Assembly (NCBI GenBank): GCA_963723605.1 | Contig: CAVRRM010000010.1 | Coordinates: 310,001 to 374,000 of the forward strand | Length of the DNA: 64,000 nucleotides | Origin: Micropruina sp963723605 | Lineage (GTDB): Bacteria > Actinomycetota > Actinomycetes > Propionibacteriales > Propionibacteriaceae | Reading direction: 5' to 3' | Shown: positions 33,379-41,125 of the stretch, piece by piece | Layout of the letters: every line of letters starts with the position of its first letter | Numbering within the stretch: position 1 is the first letter of the stretch | The notes under the pieces: model-generated | The model's input: the letters and a program-made list of their open reading frames with translations, nothing else | Told to the model about the DNA's origin: nothing | The model's database searches: none | Made by a program: the position numbers and the translations under genes

Positions 33379-36249
33379 TCAGGCCTCCGCCCGGTCAAGC
33401 ACCAAGCGGGCCAGGATTGCTCGCCAGCCGAGCACGGCCCCGAGCCTGAGTTGGTCCATCGCAGCGGTGTCGCCCAGTTCCGACCGGGCCGCAGTCCGCG
33501 CCACCGCGACCGCCGGCCAGTTGCCGTAGCCCATGCCGAGGGTGCCGTGCGCCTCGTGATAGGCGTCGGTGGCGCCCCAGACCTGCATGGCGAGACCCGG
33601 CCGGCCGGTGCCGTTCAGGGCGGCGGCCAGCACCACGAGGGCCTCGGCGACGGTGAGCTCGCGGCCGTAGTCCTCGGCCAGCCGGCACGCCTCGCCGATC
33701 GGGTCGAGGGCATCCTGCGGGCGGCCCACCGCGATCATGGCTGCCCCGTACTGAACCAGGGCGTCCGGCAGGGTGGCTGCACCGGCCGCGCCCGCCGCTC
33801 GGGTGGACGCGAGCGCCGCCTCGGCGGCCGCCACCACCTCGCCGTACCGGCCGAGGATCAGCAGGTTGTCGGTCATGTCCTGCAACCGCAGCAGCCGGCG
33901 GATCGGCGCGGCGGTCAGCGGCTCGGCCAGGGTGGCCAGGTGCAGCAGTTCGAGTGCCCGTTCGGCGTCCCCACCGATGCTGGCCGTCCAGGCGGCCAGG
34001 TCGAGGGCTGCCGACCGGACGCTCCCGTCCGACGCGTCGTGGACCGCCGCCAACGCCTGTTCGGCGTAGCCATCGGCCTGCTCGACCCGGCCGCCGGCCA
34101 CTGCCAGCCGGGCCAAGGTGGTCAGCGCACTGACCCGGGTCGCGGTGTCGGGACCGGTGGCCAATGCCGCCTCGGCCAGCTCGGCGCTGTCCGGCCGGGC
34201 CAGCGCAATGGCCGCTCGGGCGGCGAGGGCGAGCGACCGCGAACGGGTCGCGCCGGTGCTGCGATCCGCGGCGTGCACGGCCCACTGATGGGCGGTGGCG
34301 AGGTTGCCGGAGAAGTACCAGGTGTCGAAGGCGGCGGCCACCAGGTCGGCCAGCTGTTCCCCCGATCCCTCGGCCAGGCACCAGCGCAGCACCGCGTCCA
34401 GGTGCGGCCACACCACCTCGTGGCGCTCCCCACCGGCGCCCAGTGCGGTCAGGGCCATCCCGGCCAGCGCGTCCAGCACCGCCCCGCCGTCGGCGGCCTG
34501 CTCGCGGGCGTACGCCCGGACCGGCACCAACGGTTGATAGCGACCCAACTCGTCAGGGGACGGCAGCAGGCTCGCGTCAACCAGTTCGATCAGCGCTTCG
34601 TCCGGCCGTACCGCCGGAGCTATTCCGGCCAGCAGGGCGGCCATGTCGTAGCCGCAGGCGGCGTCCAGCATGGCCAGTCGGCCCATCATCGTCCGCGCCG
34701 TCACACCGAGCCTGGCCCAGGTCTCGTCGAGCACGGCGCGCAGCGACTGCTGCCGGACCGGCCGGTCGCCGGCCCGGTCGGCGACCGCGTCGAGACGCTG
34801 CCCGACCAGGCGGACCAGCGCCTCCAGCGGCAGTGCCCGCATCCGAGCGGCGATCAGTTCGATGGCCAGCGGCAGGCCGCCGACCAGGCGGCACAGCTCC
34901 GCGACCAGGTCACGATTGTCGGCGCTCAGGGTGAAGCCCGGACGGTGCTCGCGGGCGCGAGCCGCGAACAGTGCCATCGCCGGGCTGTCCGCGCCTGGCT
35001 CCTGGGTCAACGCGAGCGGCGGAACCGGCACGATCACCTCGGCCCCGGTCAACAGGGCCTGCCGGCTGGTGGCGAGCAGTCGTGAGTCGGCTGCCACCCG
35101 GGCGGCCAGCCGGGCGACCAGTTCGCCTGCCCCACTCAGGTGCTCCAGGTTGTCCAGCACGATCAGTGCCTGGGACAGCCCGGCCAACCGCGCCAGCGCG
35201 GTGTCCAGATCGGTCGCGTCCACCTTGTCCAGCAGTGCGGTGGCGAGATCCCCGGCGCTGTCGGCGAAGTCCAGGAACAGGCCGGGCCCGGTGTGCCCGG
35301 CCAGCATCGCCACCGCCAGGCTGGTCTTGCCCACCCCGCCGGGCCCGACGAGCGTGACCACTCGCCCGCGGTTCGTCGCCAACCGCGCGGCGATCTCGGT
35401 CAGCAGTTCGGCGCGGCCGGTCAACTCCTGCCTCGGCGACGGCGGTGCCGGGGGCTGCCAGTCCTCGTCGTCAGCCGCCGCGGACGGCATCAGCGACGGG
35501 TCCTGGCGTAGCACCGCGAGTTGGAGCGCCTCCAACTCCGGCCCCGGGTCAACTCCCAGCTCCGCATCGAGCAGGTCCCGGACGCGCTGGTAGGCGGCCA
35601 GAGCGTCGGTCTGCCGGCCGGCCCGGTACAGGGCGGTGATCAGTTGCGCCCAGCGGTGCTCGCGAAAAGGAGTGTCGGCGCAGGCGCGTTCGAGCACCAG
35701 AACCAGGCCGGCGGACTCGCCGTCGGCCAGCCGCGCATCGATCAGGGACTCGGTGGCGTCGGCCACCTCCGCGCTCAGCTGGGGGATCGCTGTCTCGGCG
35801 AACGGGATTCCGGCCAGGCCGGACAGCGGCTCGTCGCGGGCCAGTTCCACCGCCTCGCCGAGGTGGGCCAGGGCGGCCCTGACATCCCCGGCCCGCAGCT
35901 CCTCACGTCCGCGCCGCACGCCGTTGCGGAAGCCGAGAACGTCCACGGTCTCTGGTGGAGCGACCAGCGCGTAGCCGGGACCGCTTCGGTTGATGCTGGC
36001 TCCGCTACCGGCCAGGGCCCGCCGAGCCCGGGAGAGGTACACCCTCAAGGCGTTCGCCGCGCTGACCGGCGGCTGGTCGCCCCAGATGCCCTCGATCAGG
36101 GCGTCCTCGCTGAGGATACGGCCGCCGGCCAGCGCCAGCATCGCCAGCACCGCGACCTGTTGCGTGCCGCGCAGCGGCGGGCCCTGGGCAGCGCGGATCT
36201 CACACTGTCCGAACAGTCGGACGAGCACTCCATCGGCGGCCCCCAGCAC
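33379..36249 (-). CDS. SARP/AfsR-type transcriptional regulator with NB-ARC and TPR-like regions
   Basis: 956 aa. An OmpR-type winged helix (residues about 8-95) and a BTAD domain (about 100-245) are followed by an NTPase with Walker A GPGGVGKTSLA (about 300) and a long helical TPR-like C-terminus. This is the large AfsR-like layout, used for activating secondary-metabolite or developmental genes. GTG 36249 is the first start that includes the whole winged helix. No biosynthetic cluster is present; the divergent small secreted-protein gene is its nearest possible target. Confidence 0.88.
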   Translation of the reverse strand: MLGAADGVLVRLFGQCEIRAAQGPPLRGTQQVAVLAMLALAGGRILSEDALIEGIWGDQPPVSAANALRVYLSRARRALAGSGASINRSGPGYALVAPPETVDVLGFRNGVRRGREELRAGDVRAALAHLGEAVELARDEPLSGLAGIPFAETAIPQLSAEVADATESLIDARLADGESAGLVLVLERACADTPFREHRWAQLITALYRAGRQTDALAAYQRVRDLLDAELGVDPGPELEALQLAVLRQDPSLMPSAAADDEDWQPPAPPSPRQELTGRAELLTEIAARLATNRGRVVTLVGPGGVGKTSLAVAMLAGHTGPGLFLDFADSAGDLATALLDKVDATDLDTALARLAGLSQALIVLDNLEHLSGAGELVARLAARVAADSRLLATSRQALLTGAEVIVPVPPLALTQEPGADSPAMALFAARAREHRPGFTLSADNRDLVAELCRLVGGLPLAIELIAARMRALPLEALVRLVGQRLDAVADRAGDRPVRQQSLRAVLDETWARLGVTARTMMGRLAMLDAACGYDMAALLAGIAPAVRPDEALIELVDASLLPSPDELGRYQPLVPVRAYAREQAADGGAVLDALAGMALTALGAGGERHEVVWPHLDAVLRWCLAEGSGEQLADLVAAAFDTWYFSGNLATAHQWAVHAADRSTGATRSRSLALAARAAIALARPDSAELAEAALATGPDTATRVSALTTLARLAVAGGRVEQADGYAEQALAAVHDASDGSVRSAALDLAAWTASIGGDAERALELLHLATLAEPLTAAPIRRLLRLQDMTDNLLILGRYGEVVAAAEAALASTRAAGAAGAATLPDALVQYGAAMIAVGRPQDALDPIGEACRLAEDYGRELTVAEALVVLAAALNGTGRPGLAMQVWGATDAYHEAHGTLGMGYGNWPAVAVARTAARSELGDTAAMDQLRLGAVLGWRAILARLVLDRAEA

Positions 36250-36349
36250 GGTTCGATGATGACACAGGGCACCCGCGTTAAGCGGGCGTTAACAGGGTGG
36301 CTCGAAGGTAGGCACATCGGGGAACAACCCAGAGCCAACAGGAGGAAAA

Positions 36350-36796
36350 ATGTCCAACACCATCGCCACCCGGATCGCCGCATCGATCATCACCGCGGCC
36401 GCCGCCGTCGCCATCGCCGCCCCGTCCGCCCAGGCCGCCGACTACGACAGCCGCGGCATCCTGGTCACCCCGTCCCGGGCTTCGATGACGGCCGGCGTCC
36501 AGTGCAACACCACCAGCCTGAAGATCGTGCTGCAGACCGGCGCCACGGCGCCAACCCACTACCGGGCGAACATCTACACCCAGGCCACCGGAAGCTGGAG
36601 CGGCTGGACGGGCTGGTACACGGTTCCCCGCGGCTACACCCAGGCCGGCATGGCCATGGCTCGGGGCAACTACCAGATGGTCGTCCAGATCGCGCATTGG
36701 AACGGTGCCGCCTGGTACTACGACGCCGAGTACACCAGCGTCAGCAACGACCACCCGCTGTACTCCAACAGCCCCTGGTGCCACGTCGGCTTCTGA
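36350..36796 (+). CDS. Small secreted protein, 148 aa
   Basis: A strong Sec-type signal peptide (residues 1-29, cleavage after SAQAA) is followed by an aromatic, Ser/Thr/Tyr-rich mature domain with two cysteines (CNTT and the near-terminal WCHVGF) that could form a disulphide. AGGAGGA precedes ATG 36350. The family is not recognised. It lies 100 bp from the divergent SARP regulator, so shared control is likely. It could be a small exported wall or signalling protein. Confidence 0.7.
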   Translation: MSNTIATRIAASIITAAAAVAIAAPSAQAADYDSRGILVTPSRASMTAGVQCNTTSLKIVLQTGATAPTHYRANIYTQATGSWSGWTGWYTVPRGYTQAGMAMARGNYQMVVQIAHWNGAAWYYDAEYTSVSNDHPLYSNSPWCHVGF

Positions 36797-36900
36797 GCCG
36801 GCCGCGACCCCAGAATCGCCCCTGGGGGTTCGCGCCGCAGGCCTGATCACCGCGCTGCCGCTACCGGCCGACGACCTGGCTCAGATCCATCGGGACGCAG

Positions 36901-36936
36901 CACCGCCCTGCCCGGAACGTCACGGGCAGGGCGGTG
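36901..36936. terminator. Terminator-like hairpin between secreted protein and htrA
   Basis: CACCGCCCTGCCCG and CGGGCAGGGCGGTG form a perfect 14-bp stem with an 8-nt loop, between convergent genes. No U-tract; likely serves the htrA transcript, which ends 15 bp away, and possibly the other strand. Confidence 0.7.
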
Positions 36937-36950
36937 GTGGTACGGATCGA

Positions 36951-38282
36951 TCAGGCCGAGCCGAGGGTGACCTGGGCGGTGGCGGCCTGGTTGTCGCGCA
37001 GGTAGTGGATGGTCACGGTGCTCCCCGGTGCGTGGAACCGGATCGCTGCGATCAGCCCGTCCGCCGTGGTGGTGTTCGTGCTGTCGACCGCGGTGACCAC
37101 GTCGCCGGACCTCAGTCCGGCCTTGGCCGCCGGTCCGGAGCTGGTCAGCTGACCCAGCGTCACACCCTCCGACGTGGTGTCGGCGGCGGAATCGCCGGCC
37201 TGCAGGCTGACCCCGAGCACCGCGTCCGCAGCCGTACCGTTGGCGATCAGGTCGTTGGAGACCCGCACCGCCACATCGGCTGGGATCGCGAATCCGAGGC
37301 CGATGTTGCCGGTGGCCGACCCAGAATTGCTGGACAGTGCGGCGCCGGCGGCGTTGATGCCGATCACCTGACCGTTGAGGTTGACCAGGGCGCCGCCCGA
37401 GTTGCCCGGGTTGATCGCGGCGTCGGTCTGAACCGCCTGGTAGACGGCGTTGCCGCTGGTGCCGGAGCGGACCGGACGAGCGGTCGCCGACACGATTCCG
37501 CTGGTCACCGTCTCACTGAGGCCGAGCGGTGCGCCGACCGCGACCACCGATTGGCCGACGATCACCGAGGAGGACTCGGCGAAGGTGGCCGGCTTGAGCA
37601 GGTCCGCCTTGGCGCCGGTGACCTTGATCACGGCCAGGTCGTTCTTCTCGGACGTGCCGACCACCGTGGCCGGGGCGGTGGAGCCGTCCTCGAAGGTGAC
37701 CGTAATGCTGGCGCTCTGGCCTCCGGCACCGGCACTGGTCGGCGCCGCACCAGTACCGGAGGACTCGGACACGACGTGATCGTTGGTGAGAATGTGGCCC
37801 TCGGTGTCCAGCACCACGCCACTGCCGATGCCGCCGCCCTGTCCGGAGCGCACCGTGATGGTGACAACGGACGGGGAGATCTTCTCGGCCGCCGCCGTGA
37901 TCGTGCCGTCCAACGTGGCCGGCTGGGCGACCGGCACGGCGGTCACGCCGCTCGAGGCTGCCGTGCCGCCGTACTGGCTGGCCACAAAGGCGTAGCCACC
38001 CACCCCGGCGCCGGCGCCGACCACCGCGGCGATCGCGGTCGAGGCCACGAACATCGCTGCGCGGGAACGCCGCGTTGCCTTGGCGGGTCCTGGCGCGGGG
38101 GCGGTCAGCGTGGCGGTTCCCGGCGCACCGGCAGGCACCTGTGCGGTGTAGGCGTCGTTTTGATTCGGGTAGTGACCGAAGCTGCCGCCCGGGGTGTGGC
38201 CCATGGTGGGCTGCGGCTGGGTGGGATGCCAGGCCCAGTCGTCGGGACGAGGGCTCTGCGGTGCGTTGTTCGAGCTGGTCAT
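36951..38282 (-). CDS. HtrA/DegP-like membrane-anchored serine protease
   Basis: 443 aa from ATG 38282. A Pro/Gln-rich cytoplasmic region (about 1-60) and one membrane helix (about 75-97) are followed by a trypsin-like protease with the triad in LTNDHVV (His), NDLAVIKV (Asp) and GNSGGALV (Ser), and a C-terminal PDZ domain (TSEGVTLGQLTSSGPAAKAGL). It degrades misfolded proteins outside the membrane. The start is not settled: CACACT ends 7 nt before ATG 38282 (leaderless style), while TTG 38330 has AAGG nearby. The gene is divergent from the FUSC gene. Confidence 0.9.
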   Translation of the reverse strand: MTSSNNAPQSPRPDDWAWHPTQPQPTMGHTPGGSFGHYPNQNDAYTAQVPAGAPGTATLTAPAPGPAKATRRSRAAMFVASTAIAAVVGAGAGVGGYAFVASQYGGTAASSGVTAVPVAQPATLDGTITAAAEKISPSVVTITVRSGQGGGIGSGVVLDTEGHILTNDHVVSESSGTGAAPTSAGAGGQSASITVTFEDGSTAPATVVGTSEKNDLAVIKVTGAKADLLKPATFAESSSVIVGQSVVAVGAPLGLSETVTSGIVSATARPVRSGTSGNAVYQAVQTDAAINPGNSGGALVNLNGQVIGINAAGAALSSNSGSATGNIGLGFAIPADVAVRVSNDLIANGTAADAVLGVSLQAGDSAADTTSEGVTLGQLTSSGPAAKAGLRSGDVVTAVDSTNTTTADGLIAAIRFHAPGSTVTIHYLRDNQAATAQVTLGSA

Positions 38283-38369
38283 GAAATCGAGTGTGGGTAG
38301 CGATGCTGTGCGCATCCTGTGCATCTGCAATGCACCTTCTTAGGGCCGGACCCGTGCGGGCGCTGGCAC

Positions 38370-38375
38370 TAAACT
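38370..38375 (+). promoter_or_regulatory. -10 element TAAACT, leaderless FUSC gene
   Basis: TAAACT ends 7 nt before GTG 38383, so the mRNA should start at or beside the start codon. No clear -35. Confidence 0.5.
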
Positions 38376-38382
38376 GCCGCAG

Positions 38383-39654
38383 GTGACCGACCCCGACCGC
38401 GAACACCCCACGCGGCGACGCGCGGCGGCATTCGCGGCGAACATGTCGTCACTGGCCGAGGACGCCTGGAACCGGGTCGATTTCCGCCGCCGCCTGGTGC
38501 TGGCCGGGCTGGCGCTGCGGCAGGGCGTCCGCCGGATGCGCGGGTCGTTCCTGCCGATTCTCACCGCCAGCGTCGCGGCGTGGTTGTCCTACACCTTCGC
38601 GCACGACGTGCTCGGTCACCCGACACCCTTTTTCGCCCCGGTCGCGGCCTGGATCTGCCTCGGCTTCACCTACAACCGGGTGCCGCGCAAGGTGCTCGAG
38701 ATCGGTGCCGGAGCCGCCATCGGGGTAGGCATCGGTGAAGTCATCCTGATCGGGCTGGGCGCGGGCGGCTGGCAGTTGGCCCTTGGCCTGATGGTCGCCG
38801 GCCTGATCGCCAGACTGATCGATCGCGGGGACCTGTTCACCATCCAGTCCGGCGTCAACGCGATGGTCGTGATCGGCATGGGCACGATGTACACCCAGCT
38901 CAGCGGGGCCGGGCCGTCCCGGTTGGTCGACGCGCTGGTCGGGGCCGCGATCGCGCTGTTGCTGGCCGTGCTGCTGCCCGGCGACGTGGTCAACCGGCCG
39001 CGCCGCTACGTGAGCAACCTGCACACCGAGCTGGCCACCACCTTCGACATGCTCAGCGAGGGCCTCCGATTGGCCAATCGCGAGCGCTTGCGCGATGCCC
39101 ACGCCCAGCTGCGTGGCGTGCAGAGGATTCTGGACAACACCCACACGGTCTGGAAGTCGTCGGCCGACATCGTGGCGCTGAACCCCGCGATGCGCCGGCA
39201 CCGGCCGCAGATCGAGGAGCTGGGCCGCCAGCTGGAGCTGAGCACCAGGGCCGTGCACGCGGTCGAACTGCTGCTGCGGCAGAGTCGCGGAGTTGTCGAC
39301 GAGACCGGCTCGGTGCCCACGATCGCCACGCTGATGGACGATGCCTCCGGCACCCTGAATGCACTGGCCGGCTCGGTCCGCAACTGGCACCCGCCCCGGC
39401 TGGCCCGCGAGCGGGCCATCACGCTGGCGGCCGACTGTGCGCCGGAACCGGCACACGTGATGGATTGGCGGACCAGCGCCCTGGTGTCGGTGATGCGGTC
39501 GGTCGCGATCGACCTGCTGCAGCTGACCGGGTTGAGTCGCGAGCGGGCCAGGGTCTACCTGCCCGGCACCGGCCCGGAGGTGGCTGATGCCGGCCCGCGG
39601 CTCACCGGCGACGAGCAGTCCGAGGTCTGGGGTGACGCCGACCTGCCGTCCTGA
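38383..39654 (+). CDS. FUSC-family membrane protein
   Basis: 423 aa. A cytoplasmic N-terminus precedes about six helices in residues 45-200 (FLPILTASVAAWLSYTF, PTPFFAPVAAWICLGF, LVGAAIALLLAVLLPGD), then a long soluble helical region. This is the aromatic-acid-exporter/fusaric-acid-resistance-like (FUSC) layout; the substrate is unknown. GTG 38383 has no Shine-Dalgarno and fits the leaderless pattern. It ends 3 bp before the convergent HTH_42 gene with no room for a terminator. Confidence 0.8.
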   Translation: MTDPDREHPTRRRAAAFAANMSSLAEDAWNRVDFRRRLVLAGLALRQGVRRMRGSFLPILTASVAAWLSYTFAHDVLGHPTPFFAPVAAWICLGFTYNRVPRKVLEIGAGAAIGVGIGEVILIGLGAGGWQLALGLMVAGLIARLIDRGDLFTIQSGVNAMVVIGMGTMYTQLSGAGPSRLVDALVGAAIALLLAVLLPGDVVNRPRRYVSNLHTELATTFDMLSEGLRLANRERLRDAHAQLRGVQRILDNTHTVWKSSADIVALNPAMRRHRPQIEELGRQLELSTRAVHAVELLLRQSRGVVDETGSVPTIATLMDDASGTLNALAGSVRNWHPPRLARERAITLAADCAPEPAHVMDWRTSALVSVMRSVAIDLLQLTGLSRERARVYLPGTGPEVADAGPRLTGDEQSEVWGDADLPS

Positions 39655-39657
39655 AGC

Positions 39658-40842
39658 TCACGGCAGGCGCTCGGCCTTCATCATCGCCGACGCGTAGACG
39701 TTGCTGATCACGACCCCGCCAAGAAAGGCGGACAGCCGATCGGCCTCGTGCTGCAGCAGCGTCCGTTCACTGCTGGTGAGTGCCCGGGCGGGGAGAACCC
39801 GGACGGCGCCGTCCGGATCCTGCACCCAGCAGCCGACCACCCGCCCGTCCAGCCAGGCGGTGGTGCCACCGTTGCCGTTGGTGTCGAACAGGTAGGGCAC
39901 CAGGGCCGGGTCGAGGTAGAAGTCCCGCTCGCGCCAGCCCATCAGGGTGGAGTCGAGGGTCGGCAGCAGGGCCGCCCACGGGCCGACCGCCGCGTCCTGG
40001 TGCCGATCGCCGGGCAACAGGTAACCGGTGGCGCCCGAATCCAGTTCGACGGTGACCGCCGCCAGGTCGGCAAGGGCTGCTCTGACGGCAGCCTTGGTCG
40101 AGCCGAGCCACCAGACCAGATCGGCCTCGGTGCCCGGCCCGAAGGTCCACAACCAGCTCCGGATCAGCTCCGCGTAGCCTTCGCGGACGGGTCGCGCCGG
40201 CGGCATCGCACCGAGCCACGAATCGGTGCGCGTCCAGCCCGGCCGGCCAAGCCGCCAGGGACCCTGATTGCTGCCGCGCACGATCAGGTGTTCGGCCCCG
40301 AGCCAGGTCAGCACCCGGGGCGCGAACGGAGCATCCACGAGGTTCCAACGGGACTCGGAGACCCTGGTCGTGCGCCCGGCCAGCTCGGGTACCTGCTCCC
40401 GCAGCTGCCGGGCCGACAGCACCTCACCGCCGGCCAACCGGAGCAGCACCGCAGCACTGGCCCGCTCGAGCCACGCCGTCGGATCGTCGGTCACCCCGTG
40501 CCGAACCAGGTCTCGGGCCAGTTGGTTGCGTTGCTGCTCGGCCACCCGCGCCGACGCGCTACCCCAGACCGCCGGCAGCGCCCCGCGCGGAAAGGCGAAC
40601 AGGGTGCGCCGCATCGCCAGCTGTTTGACCAGGCTGCGGTCGGTGTACAGCGCGCGCTCGACATCCGCCACCGTCGCCACGCTCGACCGCGCGGCCACCC
40701 CCAGGTGCACGGTGGCGGCCTCGGTGGCGTGCAGGGCGGTCATCGCCTCGGCCGCGGCTTCGGGGCCGGCCAACCGATGCGCCGGGTGCAGCCCGTGCCG
40801 GCGGGCCAACCTGGCCCGCCGCGCGTCGTCGGTGAACCTCAT
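39658..40842 (-). CDS. Winged-helix HTH_42/AlkX-like DNA-binding protein
   Basis: 394 aa. The sequence matches the HTH_42 family (winged helix, related to E. coli YcaQ/AlkX and Streptomyces AlkZ glycosylases): an N-terminal ARRHGL start, ALHATEAATVHLGVAAR, and a central W-rich segment (SWLWTFGPGTEADLVWWLGST). Some members unhook interstrand crosslinks; many have only predicted function. ATG 40842 is chosen; the open frame extends upstream but without family sequence. A CAGGAT hexamer ends 6 nt before it. Confidence 0.8.
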   Translation of the reverse strand: MRFTDDARRARLARRHGLHPAHRLAGPEAAAEAMTALHATEAATVHLGVAARSSVATVADVERALYTDRSLVKQLAMRRTLFAFPRGALPAVWGSASARVAEQQRNQLARDLVRHGVTDDPTAWLERASAAVLLRLAGGEVLSARQLREQVPELAGRTTRVSESRWNLVDAPFAPRVLTWLGAEHLIVRGSNQGPWRLGRPGWTRTDSWLGAMPPARPVREGYAELIRSWLWTFGPGTEADLVWWLGSTKAAVRAALADLAAVTVELDSGATGYLLPGDRHQDAAVGPWAALLPTLDSTLMGWRERDFYLDPALVPYLFDTNGNGGTTAWLDGRVVGCWVQDPDGAVRVLPARALTSSERTLLQHEADRLSAFLGGVVISNVYASAMMKAERLP

Positions 40843-40995
40843 CCCGTCATCCTGCCCGACCGACTCCCTGCTATTGCGGCGCCAGTCTGCGGCGACGTGG
40901 TGATTCAGGGCGTGTGTCGACCCGGTCGGGTCGGGGTAGCAGGGTTCGCCTGACCGGCAGGTGGTCGATGCGTTCCGGATTCGGGGGATTGTAGG

Positions 40996-41125
40996 TATGG
41001 TGTGGCACATGACATGGGTCAGCCTCATTCTTGGCTGCCGCAGCGAGGCCTCGATCTAGTTCTCAGGCTTCCTCGTTGCGGAGTGTTCTCACGCGCCTGA
41101 ACCCCAGCCCGCACTCTGAGGAACC
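40996..41125 (+). promoter_or_regulatory. leuA leader with short ORF and alternative RNA pairings
   Basis: TATGGT (40996-41001) ends 7 nt before ATG 41009, a promoter for a leaderless short ORF. Within the leader TTCCTC (41069-41074) can pair with the leuA Shine-Dalgarno GAGGAA (41118-41123), CTCAG (41062-41066) with CTGAG (41116-41120), and CAGCGAGG (41041-41048) with CCTCGTTG (41071-41078), the last competing with the first. CGGAGTG (41079-41085) can also pair with CACTCTG (41112-41118). Mutually exclusive structures that hide or free the ribosome site suggest leucine-responsive attenuation, though the exact mechanism is not resolved. Confidence 0.55.
41009..41059 (+). CDS. Putative leuA leader peptide, 16 aa
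   Basis: ATG 41009 to TAG 41057-41059 encodes MTWVSLILGCRSEASI. The codons CTC-ATT-CTT (Leu-Ile-Leu) include ATT and CTT, uncommon in this GC-rich DNA. It has its own -10 hexamer and no Shine-Dalgarno. An overlapping frame from ATG 41014 to TGA 41100 (28 aa) has Leu codons at 41050, 41056, 41062 and 41068 and is the alternative. Only one is probably translated in vivo. Confidence 0.45.
   Translation: MTWVSLILGCRSEASI

Noticed and set aside
34164..34934. 256-aa plus-strand frame inside the SARP gene
   Set aside because: Pro/Arg-rich shadow of the regulator's coding strand.
41014..41100. 28-aa leucine-containing frame as the sole leader ORF
   Set aside because: Kept only as an alternative: its CTA codon is forced by the TAG stop of the overlapping 16-aa ORF, and the promoter spacing favours ATG 41009.
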